From Conus ventricosus (taxonomy: Eukaryota > Mollusca > Gastropoda > Neogastropoda > Conidae), in contig CM031615.1 of the NCBI GenBank assembly GCA_018398815.1, positions 48,986,469 through 49,050,468 of the forward strand: a stretch of 64,000 nucleotides of DNA. Reading direction: 5' to 3'. How positions within the stretch are numbered: the stretch's first letter is position 1; each line of letters opens with the position of its first letter. The notes under the pieces were generated by a model that was not told the DNA's origin, did no database searches, and saw only the letters and a list, made by a program, of their open reading frames with translations. Shown one piece after another: positions 1 to 11,124 of the stretch. Position numbers and translations under genes: made by a program.

Positions 1-1580
1 GCTCAAACCCTGAACTCCAACTCAATATAGCTGCAGTAAGAAGGGGCCATAACCCCAGTAATAATAATTTCCTAAAAAAAAAGTTAAGGGGTCAGACGAA
101 AATCTTGTTTTTAAATTTTCAGGTCTCAAAAATGTTTAGGTGGTCGCATTTTATAACTGCTAGAAAATGTACAGAAAACAACACACACACACACACAGCA
201 CTGAGAAAGAAGATGACAGAAATAAGGGGGAACAAATAACAAAGTTAATAAAACACCCCAGATCATACCAGACATTATTCAGATTCTTGGTCCAGTGTAA
301 GTAAAGTGTTCTGATCTGAAGTGAATAAATGTGAGCACCTACACTATCTGAATCTTTGAGGTGGAACTTGGTTAGTGGGATGTCCTTTTCGATTATTATC
401 ACAGAATTTCCACTATGTGAGCCATTTCCGTCAGTGTTGAAATATCTGATTGCTTATCCCACATTCCAGTCGCCTTAGAACAATTATTAGAAGCCTGGAA
501 ACAAACTGGTGAGTGATAAATATTTGTGGTTCTTTAGACAAAACAATGTAGCTTTGCCACTCTTTGTCTTTCACTGTATCATGCAACACATTCATATACC
601 TATAACGGAGCCATTTTAATTGTCCTAACTGGTCATGTCACATTGAATACTCGACCTTTGTTACATTTGCTGCATTATTACCTGTAAACCACAGCTGAAC
701 TGTCGATTCTGATTCCAAAAAGCTTAATTTTGTACAGTTTCCCATGCTTTTCGCACTTGGCCTAATCACATGATCTAGTGGTCTTATCACAGATTGGGTA
801 GTTTATTTTTGTCGACTGTTGTTGGTTTTCAGACAGTAGAGAACAGTTCTCAATCGGAAGTTGTTAACTGATTCAGAACAAGCTAAAATGTCAAGGAAAG
901 ACATATTCATCTACTGTGATTGTGACGGATCGGGCAAGAGAGCTCGTACATGACACTGCTCAAAGCTGTAATGCTCACAGGGGAATTTCACAGCATCATG
1001 GTAAATTTTGCTATGTTTTGATTGAGCACTGGCCTGAAATCCAGTGCGTCAGATGGGAATTTTATGGTCAGAGACACACATCTGTGCATAAGAATTATCA
1101 CTGAACAAGTGCGAGCCACACAGATTTTGACGACTAAATAACACCTGAAGAGAAAAAATAATCATTACAAGTCAACAACTGTATTCATACAAACGAACTG
1201 TATTCATACTAATGACAGACAGAATATAAACGTCAGCAGACTGAAAAAAATGAAGATTAAACTTGATCTAGCCTGTTAACACCCAAATACCGTTTCCCAC
1301 ATGACTTCATCGAATTAAAAAATGACAACAGCACAAAAAAATTATCAAGTACCTGTTCAGCCTTCTTCTGCAGAAGAGTGAATCATCACACTGTATACAG
1401 TGAAGTAAAAGTTGTTATAAGACACTTGAGACCATCCATGCAGACACTGTAAAAGGTTCATCAGTTTTATCTTCACTGGGAATCTGTCCTAGATACAGAG
1501 CTGGATTTCCCATAGGACAATTTGATCCAATCCAGGCACACACGGTTAGGCTGGGTCTTTTGCTTTATCTCCATTACTTA
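1..1580. other. No gene recognised; probable last RPS23 intron
   Basis: I see no convincing coding exon here on either strand. The open frames are short and do not resemble known proteins. The stretch is AT-rich with a short CA run near 181-197. The final coding exon of RPS23 (the C-terminal third of the protein) should lie on the minus strand at lower coordinates than the exon at 1956-2076. I could not find it here, so it probably lies beyond the left edge of the window. Confidence 0.5.
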
Positions 1581-1840
1581 CTAAGGCCCATTGCTCTTGC
1601 CAGAGCATAGGCCATCAACAACTGCCCGCCAATGACCACGGTCCTGGGCAATCTTTTCTAATTCACCCCAGCTGCAACCCATCAGCCTGGTGTCCGCTTC
1701 CAGGTCCTGCCTCCAGGTGTTTCTTGGTCTTCCTCGCTTCCTTTTGCCTTGGGGATTCCAGGTCAGGGCTTTTCTGGTGGTGTTGTCCGGAGGCTTTCGG
1801 AGCGTGTGTCCTATCCACCGCCATCTTCTTCATCTCCATT
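1581..1840 (-). pseudogene. LINE 3' fragment: C-terminal tail of a non-LTR retrotransposon reverse transcriptase
   Basis: The minus frame reads about 80 codons that match the familiar C-terminal tail of animal endonuclease/reverse transcriptase LINEs. It contains [12 protein letters not shown], then [12 protein letters not shown], then [14 protein letters not shown], and ends [11 protein letters not shown] followed by a stop at 1581-1583. The upstream RT and endonuclease parts are absent, so this is a 5'-truncated dead copy lying in the RPS23 intron. The family assignment rests on these tail motifs alone; no catalytic domain is present. Confidence 0.75.
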
Positions 1841-1922
1841 GCCAGAAGCAAAATGATAGTCAGCATATCTTATGTCATTTCAATGACCTTGAATTTAGAA
1901 AAAAAAAGTTTTCTTACATTTA

Positions 1923-2123
<201 letters not shown>

Positions 2124-3330
2124 TTAAAGGAACTGCAATACAGATCTAAAACTGAACAAACATATGGCAATGATCTTTGTGCAAAGCTACACACATAAGC
2201 ACATGGTTTAAGTGTTCAAGCACGTGCTGAAATGTGTTCTGCATATGCGCAAGTGTCTGGCTATGCTGATTGCTAGTATCTCTTCAACTAGTGTAAGGGG
2301 TGTGCTTGTGTTAACTTTCTTGTTATGAAAGGAACAGAAAGTGTACAGCACTAAAGACAAACGCCGTAGATGGAATATCAATCTCAATTTGTTTAATTAA
2401 AACAATCATTCAAATTCCTTTTTTTCCCCCTTTTTTCTCTCCTTTTTTTTCCTTTTTTAAAAAATCAGATAATGTTCAATAATAATTATAATATTCATTC
2501 AAATTCTTTATCATTCATTATGAATAACATACATCACACATGACATAGCAACAGAATGAACAGACTCAAGTAAACGAAGCATTAACCACTAGCCTGCTGA
2601 CTAAATTTCTATGTCTATATGCTGAAAAAAAAAAGTAACCTGATCTACAAATTCACATGTACTACCCTCTTTTACACTGGGTTTTCAATCGATTTCAGCT
2701 TGACCTATAAAAGTACAAATTACAAACAAAGAAAACCTGGGCTTTTACAGCTTATCATTCTCTACGCTAGCTGGAAAACCGAAAAAATAGTTCTCTCCAA
2801 CTGAATCATAGATTATGGGCCTACCAGTTTAGGGTTATTAGCATTTCTCTCTCTCTTCCTCTTCCCATAACAAGTTCCACATCATCAGCTACTGTCAAAA
2901 TCTTCATTATCTTGATTGGGGCATTTCATCTCAAAATTTGCACAGCTTGAACAAGCGTGAAGAAACATCAAGCAGCCATCTGATGAGCCATGGCAGTAAA
3001 GTCTGAAAGTAAAGGCCCTACCCAGATTGGAAAAGTCTGGTATTCCATGCACACAAGGCAAAAGTACAGCTTCTTAGATTCACACAAAAGATAGCTTCAA
3101 AGGAAACCAACTCTCATCATGATCAACAGTATGCAGGATGAAAAGAGAGAGAGTTCAGCCTGTAGAATGTACGCTGGAACTACATAGCGACCTAAGCTAA
3201 ATCAGTAAATGTACATCTAGTACATTGTATGGGCCTGTACACTGCAGCATTTTTAAAGTCAAATTCTGCTGCCTAAAACAGAAAGAAAAAAAGAAAGAAC
3301 AGATTCCTCATGGAATAATCATCATCACTG

Positions 3331-3636
3331 GAGCTAGAATAGCTTGGCTGCTAGAGCGCCGGACTCGTAATCTTGGTGATCCTGGGGTTGTGGGTTTAAA
3401 TCTCCACCGGGCCATTTTGGTACAAGGGGTTTTTCTCTCTGAGTTTTAACATTGGTTCTGACTCCATTTTCCAAACAGTCCTTCAAATGAGACTATAGTA
3501 TAAACTGAGGTTCCAAAGTGTGAATGCATGCATAACATCTTGCACACACATAAAATCCCATCACCAACTTTTGGAAGAGAAGGCCAGTCTGGCCGTTTGT
3601 ATGGATGACACATTACACATAGCATGCACTCTGCGT
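3331..3636 (+). repeat. tRNA-derived SINE, family 1, 3'-truncated copy
   Basis: The left part resembles a tRNA, with an A-box-like stretch (tagcttggctgctagagcg), an arm with the loop ctcgtaa, and a degraded B box (ggtttaaatctcc). A tail follows that is shared with the copy at 42261-42662, including gagactata, aaatcccatcaccaact and ggatgacac. The anticodon-like loop suggests a tRNA-Thr ancestor, but the stems are mismatched and the non-tRNA tail is long, so this is a SINE and not a functional tRNA gene. Confidence 0.8.
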
Positions 3637-3710
3637 GAAAAATCAAAAGAATGAAAGAGTTGTTAAAATGAATGAACAATATTGACTGAATGACAAGGGA
3701 AACGATTTAA

Positions 3711-3862
3711 TGAAGCGCCAGCAGGCAGCTCTTCAGTCGGCTCTTCCCAGGTAGGCAGCCTGTTGAGTTTATGAGAATGCAGATTGTGAAGCGCTCAGGG
3801 CTTGGTCTCTAACCGAGGATCTATAGGCGCTATATAAGTACTCTTAACAATAATAATATTAA
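3711..3862 (+). repeat. SINE/MITE-like repeat, family 2, plus copy
   Basis: It ends with gaagcgctcagggcttgg, then a tctctaaccgagg block and ggcgctatataagta, a 3' end common among animal SINEs and MITEs. A related minus-strand copy lies at about 48985-49105 (ataagagcacttatacagc ... gagaccaagc ... taggcagcc read in reverse), so two copies in one window support a repeat family. Confidence 0.65.
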
Positions 3863-3896
3863 TTTGCTCTTGAAAAAAAACAAAAAAACAACTGAC

Positions 3897-4056
3897 ACTT
3901 TTTCCAAGACAATTCCCTTGGCGTGAGATGATCCCTGGAAAGGGTTAGCCTTCCAGCGGGTCCCCAGGTGAGCCTTTTTGTAGTCCTTGTCATGCCACTT
4001 CTGGTCACGGCGACGATCTTGCAGCTTCCGAGCTGTCCGCAATCCCATAGGCTTTC
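3897..4056 (-). CDS. RPS23: Ribosomal protein S23 (uS12), second coding exon
   Basis: The minus frame reads [20 protein letters not shown] and then [19 protein letters not shown] up to GIVLEKV, the N-terminal half of cytosolic RPS23. The exon opens at a CAG acceptor with GA|AAG|CCT, so the start codon and first glycine base (ATG G) lie in a separate upstream exon, the usual animal RPS23 arrangement. That tiny exon could not be placed with confidence at higher coordinates. The donor is GTCAGT at 3896-3891, and the phase joins exactly to the exon at 1956-2076. The frame is intact and residues known to be conserved are kept. Confidence 0.95.
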
Positions 4057-4284
4057 CTGGTCAAAAAAAAGAAGAAAAAAAAGGTGTAAATGCTAAAACA
4101 GAACATGGGTGAATATGCCTCTATCAGTCTATGTGTAGAACAAAGCAAAATGATGTACAATGGCTGTTTCATTCAAAGAGGAATGGATCCTAGTAAGTGC
4201 AGCTTTTGTCTCCAACCCGGGACACGATAATATCTGCAAAAATTCTGCACTGACAATATCAGGAAGACACCAAGTGTTTCTGCA

Positions 4285-5010
4285 GCCGCCACTGTTGTCC
4301 TTGAGTGGTTGCCATCTCACAGTGGGGTAGATTGCAATGAGAAAGCTTGCACCCTTTCCAACGCCGACATCAAGCAAGAGCAGATCAGCCACCCAGTATC
4401 TATGGAGCAGCGAAACACCATCATCCACAACTACTGAACTAGTGCAGCCCCCCAGTGGAAACAACGACTTGTAGTTTTGTACAGTAGAAGTAATCAGCTT
4501 CGGTGCTGACCCAGTCCACCAACTTCAAAGATATGAACAGACAATCCTCATCCAAATAAGGACTGACCTAGCGTTGCTGACTTTTGAGCCAACCTATGAA
4601 TGAAAACAAATGCTGAAATACTGAGCCACCAGATGAACACAATGAACATTAAAGTAATGAGTCTTGAGCTACTGGTCTTCTTCTGGCAGGACAACAACAA
4701 GCAGACAAACAGTAGCTGCCAGCTCAGTACTTCAAAATTTGCTTTCACGTTTTGACCTCTTGTCTGCAGTCTGTATGCTGTGAAACTGAGCCAACTTAAT
4801 CATCTCTGCAGCTCCAGAACAACCACTTAGTACAAATCGTTCATCAACCATGTGGGACCAGAAACCAGACCCCTAAACATGTGCTCCAGCATTGTCCAGT
4901 TCGCAGCCTGCTATAATTCCAAACCTGGCCAGAAGGTGTAGGCAACTGTGTCGACTTGGAGAAGACCAATGGCTTCTTCACAACAATGAACCTGCAGATT
5001 CCGGCATGAC
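4285..5010 (+). pseudogene. Degraded I-group LINE remnant: end of RNase H domain and C-terminal zinc region
   Basis: At 4295-4450 the plus frame reads VVLEWLPSHSGVDCNEKA, the end of a retrotransposon RNase H domain (normally W-[IV]-P-[AS]-H-x-G-x-x-G-N-E-x-A-D). The second catalytic aspartate has become cysteine (EKAC). From about 4870 another frame reads TPKHVLQHCPVRSLL and then QTWPEGV, the terminal HxxxxC part of such proteins, followed by stops. Several frameshifts separate the pieces, so this is an old inactive copy. It differs from the I-group element at 5172-6960 and lies on the opposite strand. Confidence 0.6.
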
Positions 5011-5171
5011 CTGTGGTACCTGATCGCTGAAGTGACAGGTCTTGGTTCCTATTACTACCACCCCATCTTGTTGACCCTGACTGGTCATCTGGATTAGTTG
5101 CAAAGCGAGGCAACTGCAGGGAAATCTAAACAAGTTCTAAAAAGTACTTGTAATGACTCCACCAAACAGCG

Positions 5172-6960
5172 TAAGATAAGATAAGATAATGTTGCTTATA
5201 GCCCAGCCGACCGCAAAGGGCCACATCAGGGCTGTCACCACGTTAAAATCAACTCACCAGTCATTTAAAAAAAAAAAAAAAAAAACCAACTTTCACACAT
5301 CTCGTTAAATGACCTCGTCTACAAACGCACCAGAAACTTTGTTAAAAATCTTTCTGCCGTAAAATCTTAAATCAGATGAAAAATGTTAATCTCTCTCAAA
5401 AACTCAAGGATCACGTCAGGCGGGACATCCCTGAACAGGATCTTCATGGACTCCGCCGTAAAATGTTTGTGTCTCACATCGTGCAAGTCCCAACACTCTA
5501 AAAGAACATGTTTCACTGTGAGTGGCGCATGACATGGAATGCACCACGGAGCTTCTTCACTCTTTAAAAGGTAAGAATGGGTAAAATACGAATGGCCGGT
5601 GTGCAGCCGGCACAGAACCGTTTCCTCTTTACGACCTCCCGACGTAGATGGGAGGAACTCCTTAAGGTTTGGACGGATCTGAAAGAGTTTGTTATTCGTC
5701 TGTGTGTTCCAATCCTCCTGCCAGAGGTCTCTCACATAATCGTTAATTTTCGGTTTCACATCTGAGCAGGGGATATAAATGTTGGACAGTTTTTCTCTTG
5801 TGGCGTTCTTGGCTAAACGATCAACCATTTCGTTCCCGCCGATGCCAACATGACCAGGAACCCAAGCAAGAGTAATGTTGTAACCGTCCGCCTTCAACTT
5901 GCTAAAAAGTTCCAAAAAAATTAAAAGTTCTGGATGCTGAAGGTTGCGGCCAGCTATGGCCTCCAAAGCTGACAGCGAGTCCGACAGAACCAGAAAATCC
6001 CTCTTCGAAGAATGTGAAATTATCTTCAAAGCCAGTACCAGAGCAGTAAGTTCAGCAGAATAGACAGAAGCATCTGAATGGATATGTTCCAACAGTATCT
6101 GAGAAGGAGCGCCAGGGCAGTAGGCTGCACAGGCCACTCCATCTTCAGACTTGGAACCGTCAGTGAAAACTTTTTGACAGGATGGGAATTTGGAACAGAG
6201 CTCAGCATACAAAGCCTTGTACGCCAGAGAGCTGGTAGACTCTTTGCGAAAAGCTGCAAGATCGAAACGAATCTCTGGTGTGAAAAAGGTCCACGGAGGT
6301 TGATCCGGAAACTTGGAAAAATCCGACACAACTCCTAGGTCTAGACCTGCATTCCGCACGTGAGGCTGCATACGCAGACCAAACGGCGGAATACATTTAG
6401 GGTTGCTGTCAAACTTACTTTGGAACGGATGATCAAAGACACAGTCATAGGCAGGGTTTTCTGGTTCCGAGAACAGTCGGATATAATAATTCAACGACAG
6501 TTTCAGCCTGCGGTTGGACAATGAAGGTTCACCCGCCTCTGCGTACAGGCTGTACACAGGGGTGGTGCGGAACGCTCCAAGACAGAGACGAAGCCCTTGA
6601 TGGTGGATAGGGTCCAAGAGTTTGAGGTAAGACGATCTTGCGGAGCCGTACACAGCACAACCGTAGTCCAGTTTGGAACGGACCAGGGCTCTGTAGAGGT
6701 GCAACAAAGTTTTCTTATCAGCGCCCCAGTCGGTGTGCGCTACGACCCGCAGAATATTCAGTGCTTTCTGGCAAGAAGTTTTGAGGTTTTTGATGTGGCT
6801 GAGAAAGTTGAGTTTTTGGTCAAAAATAACTCCCAGGAATTTGGCTTCTTTTACAGCTGGAATGGGAGATTTCCCTACTTGAAGTTCAGGATCTGGGAAA
6901 AACTGACGGAAATTATGGAAGTGAATACACTGCGTCTTTGTTGGAGAAAAGGTGAAACCG
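5172..6960 (-). mobile_element. I-group non-LTR retrotransposon (LINE), 5'-truncated copy with 3' UTR and pentanucleotide tail
   Basis: This is a minus-strand LINE with an intact 3' half (the ORF at 5367-6960), a 3' UTR and a tail of repeated TTATC units at about 5172-5191. The same 3' UTR recurs at 14566-14723, where it is flanked by a perfect 17-bp target-site duplication, and in a related form at 55576-56033. The 5' side stops at 6960, exactly where a fold-back repeat begins. It is either a 5'-truncated insertion or a copy cut by the fold-back element. Confidence 0.85.
5367..6960 (-). CDS. LINE ORF2 3' half: RT thumb plus RNase H domain
   Basis: The open frame runs without interruption for about 530 codons to the stop at 5367. 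It starts after the RT catalytic core: GFTFSPTKT and FLGVIFDQKLNFLSHI are the post-palm and thumb motifs (FLG.. and H..). An RNase H domain follows with FTDGSK (first Asp), SAELTAL (Glu), VLSDSLSAL (second Asp) and WVPGHVGIGGNEMVD (His and last Asp), so all four catalytic positions are present. A C-terminal CRLHTGHSYFTHSYLL ... CIPCH ... VLLECWDLHDVR zinc-like region closes the protein. RNase H downstream of RT in a non-LTR element points to the I superfamily (I/Nimb/Ingi). The fingers and palm of RT and the endonuclease are missing, so this copy cannot move by itself. The first ~14 codons of the open frame (6961-7001) belong to the neighbouring repeat. Confidence 0.85.
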
Positions 6961-7220
6961 TGGACAAATGAATCACAAGACAAAACACAATGTGTTTTCA
7001 TCTCTTAGGTCTTCTTTAGGCAAGATAAACAACGCTCAGGAAAACTAAATAAGCAATCATTTATCTTTGTCAAATTTGGCGCAAGATGGGCGCTGAATGG
7101 AAAATAGGCTGTCAGATGACTGCTCTTTCATTTTCTTTGTCCTGAGTGTTGTTTGTCTTGCCTGAAGAAGACCTAAGAGGTCGAAACGCGTCGTGTTTTG
7201 TCTTGTGGTTTGTTTGTCCA
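6961..7220. repeat. 260-bp fold-back (inverted-repeat) element with hammerhead-like core in each arm
   Basis: The left end begins TGGACAAATGAATCACAAG and the right end finishes GTGGTTTGTTTGTCCA. The outer about 80 bp at each side are reverse complements with scattered mismatches, enclosing about 100 bp. Each arm contains CCTGAAGAAGACCTAAGAGG followed by TCGAAACGCG, or its diverged complement. The CTGAAGA ... GAAAC spacing around a small stem resembles a hammerhead ribozyme core. Related copies lie at 11020-11074 (one arm only) and 13100-13290. No coding capacity. No target-site duplication was seen. Confidence 0.7.
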
Positions 7221-7309
7221 TGTGTTCGGGGGAGTCATTGTAAGTACTCTTTAGAATTTGGTCATTTGGAGCTTATTTTTTGGATGACAATAAGTCCCAT
7301 GTGAAGCAC

Positions 7310-10300
7310 ACATCAAATGAAAAAGTTCTTTGTACTAGGTGACTTTAACACAGACTACCTGAACAACCCCTCTCGACACCTAACAGAAATCATTCAGTTA
7401 CACAGTCTTCACCAATTAGTTACTGAACCAACCCGAATCACCGACACTACATCAACTTGTCTAGACCTCGTCATAACACAAACCCCCGATTTAGTTGAAT
7501 TAACTCAAGTCTTACCCGCAGTCCTTAGCGATCACAGTATTCCATGCTTGCACCTTAAAAACACAATTAAAAACAATAACAAATTCAAAAGAAGTATATT
7601 TAACTACAATAAACTTAACAGAGACGAATTTTGTCGATTGCTACAACTTGTAGACTGGCAGTTCATTTTAAATATGAGAACTGTTGACGAAACCGTTGAA
7701 TATTTCACTGATACTTTCATGAGTATAGCTAAACAGTGTATGCCAACTAAAGTTATTACAGTCTACCAAAATGATGTACCTTGGATGACTGATGAAATAC
7801 GACTCTTAATAGCAAAGCGCAAAAATATTCATGCAAAGGCTAAACAAACGGATTTGCCGGAAGACTGGCATAGTTTTAGGCAATTTCGGAATTACGTCAC
7901 AGCAAAAGAAAGAGAACGACAGGCTGAGTTTTATAAAGAGATTGATGACAAGGCATCAGATCCACTAAACTTTGGCCAAAAGGACTGGTGGAAACTAGTT
8001 CGTTCTTTTTTCAATAAAAAGGGCATTAACACTGATGACATTCCTCCTTTACTGTCAAACGGCACAACGTATTATTCTAATAAAGACACAGCCGATATAC
8101 TAAATAACTTTTTCATAGACCAATCCACTGACTCTCGACAACGACGATGACGAACTACCACAGATGTCGTTTGCCAACTATGAAATTAATGAAATTGTAC
8201 TTACTGAAGACGATATCATATCAGTTATTAGAAATCTCGACAAGACAAAATCATGTGGTCCAGACCTCATCCACAACAAACTACTTATTTGTGCAGTAAA
8301 TGTTATAGCTAGCCCTCTTACCCAGTTGTTCAATAAATGCTTGAACGAAGGTACATTTCCGTCCTCGTGGAAGAGAGCACATGTTTCACCTATTCACAAA
8401 AAAGGACCAAGAGAATTGTGTAATAATTACCGGCCGATCTCGCTCCTTAGCTGTGTTGGTAAAACTCTTGAGAGGTGTGTCCACAAACATGTGTACGCAT
8501 TCTTAAAAACAAACGAAGTCATCACTCCTTTGCAATCAGGTTTTACACCAGGCGATTCCACAGTCAACCAGCTTTTGGACACATATAATTATCTTTGTTC
8601 CTCTTTTGATCGTGGGACCACAACACAAACAATCTACTTTGATATCTCAAAAGCTTTTGATCGTGTCTGGCATAGAGGACTTTTACTAAAGCTAGCAGCA
8701 GTGGGGATCAGAGGGAAATTACTGGACTTTTTTCGCGATTACCTACATAATAGACAACAATCAGTAGTTATTAAAGGCGAAAAGTCCGAGTTGAAAAGAA
8801 TTCCAGCAGGTGTTCCCCAAGGATCTGTCCTTGGTCCTTTACTGTTTTTGTTATACATTAACGACATTGTAAATGGAATTCAGGCAACAATTAAATTGTT
8901 TGCCGATGATACTAGTTTATCGCTTGCCTTAAATGATCCACAAATCGGAGAAGAAATCTTAAATTCTGACCTTCAGAAAGTTGCCAGTTGGGCCAAACTT
9001 TGGAAAATTAACTTCAACGAGAATAAAACCGAACTTGTCAATATTACCCGTGATCAGTGCCACATTTTACCACTCACATTTGGAAGGAAAACCTTAGAAC
9101 CGTCAAAATCTCATAAACATTTAGGAGTAACTTTTCAGGATAACTGCAAATGGGACGAACACATCCAATTCATAGCCAACAAAGTGAATATGTTAATTGC
9201 GTGTCTTAAAAAATACAAATACAGACTAACCAGAAATACTTTGGAGACGATGTACAAATCCTTTATTTTACCCCATTTTGACTACGCAGACATTTTGTGG
9301 GACAACTGCACAGATACTCAGTCAATTATCTTAGAAAAGCTACACCTAGAAGCAATTCGTACCATCATTGGTGGGGTTAAGGGAACAAGTCACCAGAAAT
9401 TATACGAAGAATCTGGCTTTTGTTCATTACAAGAAAGACGGAAAAGACACAAGCTGATACAATTTCATAAAATGGTTAATGGCGTCTGTCCAAACTATTT
9501 AGCTGATCTTCTCCCTTCTCTAGTCTCTGACCAAAATCGTTACCATAGGCGTCGGCCACTAGAAAGAACAGTGCCACGATTTAGAACTGAATTATATAAA
9601 AAATCATTTTTACCTAGTACAGTAGGTACAGTCATTTTGTGGAACAACCTTCCAGACAACATTAAGTCAACAAACTCTATCAGCCAATTTAAACGTTTTC
9701 TGACTACGTCAGACACCACTGTTCTCTCCTACTATTACACTGGATCGAGGCAGGATCAAATAAACCATTGCAGATTACGCTTAGGAATGAGTAATATTAA
9801 TCAAGACTTACACAACAGACATTTACTGGCTGATCCAAAATGTGCGTGTGGCCATCACACAGAAAACACAGAGCACTACCTGTTAGATTGTTCAAACTAC
9901 ATACAGATAAGAACGAATACGTTATTCACTCTCAATCCTAACTGTATTGATACTCACACACTTCTTTTTGGTGACCAAACATTAACCAGGGAAGAAAACG
10001 AAAAAAATTTCAAAACTGTGCACCAGTTCATCGCCCAAAGTAAACGTTTTTTAAAGTTTTTAATGTTATAGCGAATTAGTGTTCTTCCTCATCTTCCTGT
10101 TCTTCTTCAGGTACTTGTTCTTCCTGATCTCCTCATGCTTGTTCATCTTCTTGTTTCTCCTCTTCTTTTTCTTCTTCTTCTCATCGATGTTGCTGCCAGG
10201 TTGGCCCTCGGACGGCTGTGTATGGTGGTTTAGTACTCCCTCAGTTTACGACTTTGCATTAGACCCACTGCGACACGGGGCTGGGCTCTTTGGTGTTTTG

Positions 10301-10310
10301 GGAGACGGAC

Positions 10311-10352
<42 letters not shown>
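7310..10352 (+). mobile_element. APE-type non-LTR retrotransposon (Jockey/CR1/L2-like), 5'-truncated copy
   Basis: This is a plus-strand LINE with the second half of an endonuclease, a linker and a full reverse transcriptase (7317-10071), followed by a short U-rich 3' region and a CT run at 10313-10351. The endonuclease starts abruptly at its GDFN motif, so the 5' end is truncated close to 7310, just after the fold-back repeat. The exact 3' end is not certain. Together with the minus-strand I-group LINE it makes a head-to-head pair around 6961-7220. Confidence 0.8.
7317..10071 (+). pseudogene. LINE ORF2: partial AP endonuclease plus complete reverse transcriptase, one frameshift
   Basis: Segment 7317-8150 shows the endonuclease C-terminal half: VLGDFNTDYLN, then DLVITQ, then LSDHSIPCL (catalytic SDH). 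The frame then breaks close to 8118-8125, and the sequence continues in another frame through 8164-10071 as an uninterrupted RT of about 635 codons. RT landmarks are SCGPDLIHNKLL, HKKGPRELCNNYRPISLLS, QSGFTPGDSTVNQLLD, FDISKAFDRVWH, GVPQGSVLGPLLFLLYIND and LFADDTSLSL (catalytic FADD). The C-terminal CACGHHTENTEHYLLDC is a CCHC-like knuckle. With one frameshift and no endonuclease N-terminus, this copy is defective although the RT itself is open. The family placement is by motif style, not by phylogeny. Confidence 0.85.
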
Positions 10353-10354
<2 letters not shown>

Positions 10355-11019
10355 AAATTTGTGTAAGTTCGGTGCATTGGGAATCATGGTATTTGGTGTG
10401 TAGATTGCTTGTTTGCATCCCTGTTAGATTCTTTTGATCTGTTCTATCTTCTTTCCTGTCTTTTAATTTAAGCTAAGATTTCTACGTATTTTCCCATTTT
10501 GATATTCATTATTATTATTATTAATGAATACTTATATAGCATTTTATTCAGCATTTTTCTTTCTGTCTTACTTGTCAATGTTGATCATGCAATCCGCCGA
10601 TGTGTTTTTTGTTGTTAAATTTTCCGTCACTGAGCACATTATAAGCATTTGCTTGTTGTTGCTTCAGTTCAATAAGTTGTTTATGTACACATCTGTTCAT
10701 TAAAGAAATGTTTAAAAAAAAAAAAAATGAAAAGTTTATAGCTCATGATCTCTCTTTCAAAGTTGGTTCAGTCTCTATTATAACTTGTAGTTGACTGAGT
10801 TCAGAGTTCTATAACCCAACACCCAGCACTTGCAGCTTCTTCACCCTGTTTCCTGGAGGTGGTAAGTTAACACTGGGTAGATGTGGTGCAGCAGCAGCAG
10901 CAGCAGCAGCAGCACCACCAACAACGACGGGCAACAACATTTAACTTAAGAGGCGACTGCATGCAAAAATCTACACAAATTTGAAAAATGAGTTATGAGG
11001 CTCTACCCAAAAACATAGA
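10353..11019. other. Non-coding, low-complexity spacer
   Basis: There is no recognisable gene. The stretch has ATT repeats near 10508-10525, an A-run at 10711-10728 and a CAG/CAC run at about 10888-10922 (nine or more CAG units). The small gaatacttatatagc piece near 10525 resembles the end of SINE family 2. Confidence 0.5.
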
Positions 11020-11074
11020 TGAACAAATCCCAAGACAAAACACAAAGTGTTCCGACCTCTTAGGTCTTCTTCAG
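11020..11074 (-). repeat. Solo arm of the fold-back repeat family
   Basis: The stretch gaacaaatcccaagacaaaa ... gacctcttaggtcttcttcag is the reverse-oriented arm seen at 6961-7030, without the partner arm. It carries the same GACCT/AGGTC stem. It lies directly upstream of the plus-strand LINE at 11125. Confidence 0.65.
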
Positions 11075-11124
11075 ATTAATATTAGAGATTCATTTATATT
11101 TTATCATCCCCTTACTTGCTATTA

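Noticed and set aside
4100..5170. First exon (ATG G) of RPS23
   Set aside because: Several ATGG on the minus strand exist but none has a convincing donor and 5' UTR context. A four-base coding exon cannot be placed by eye.
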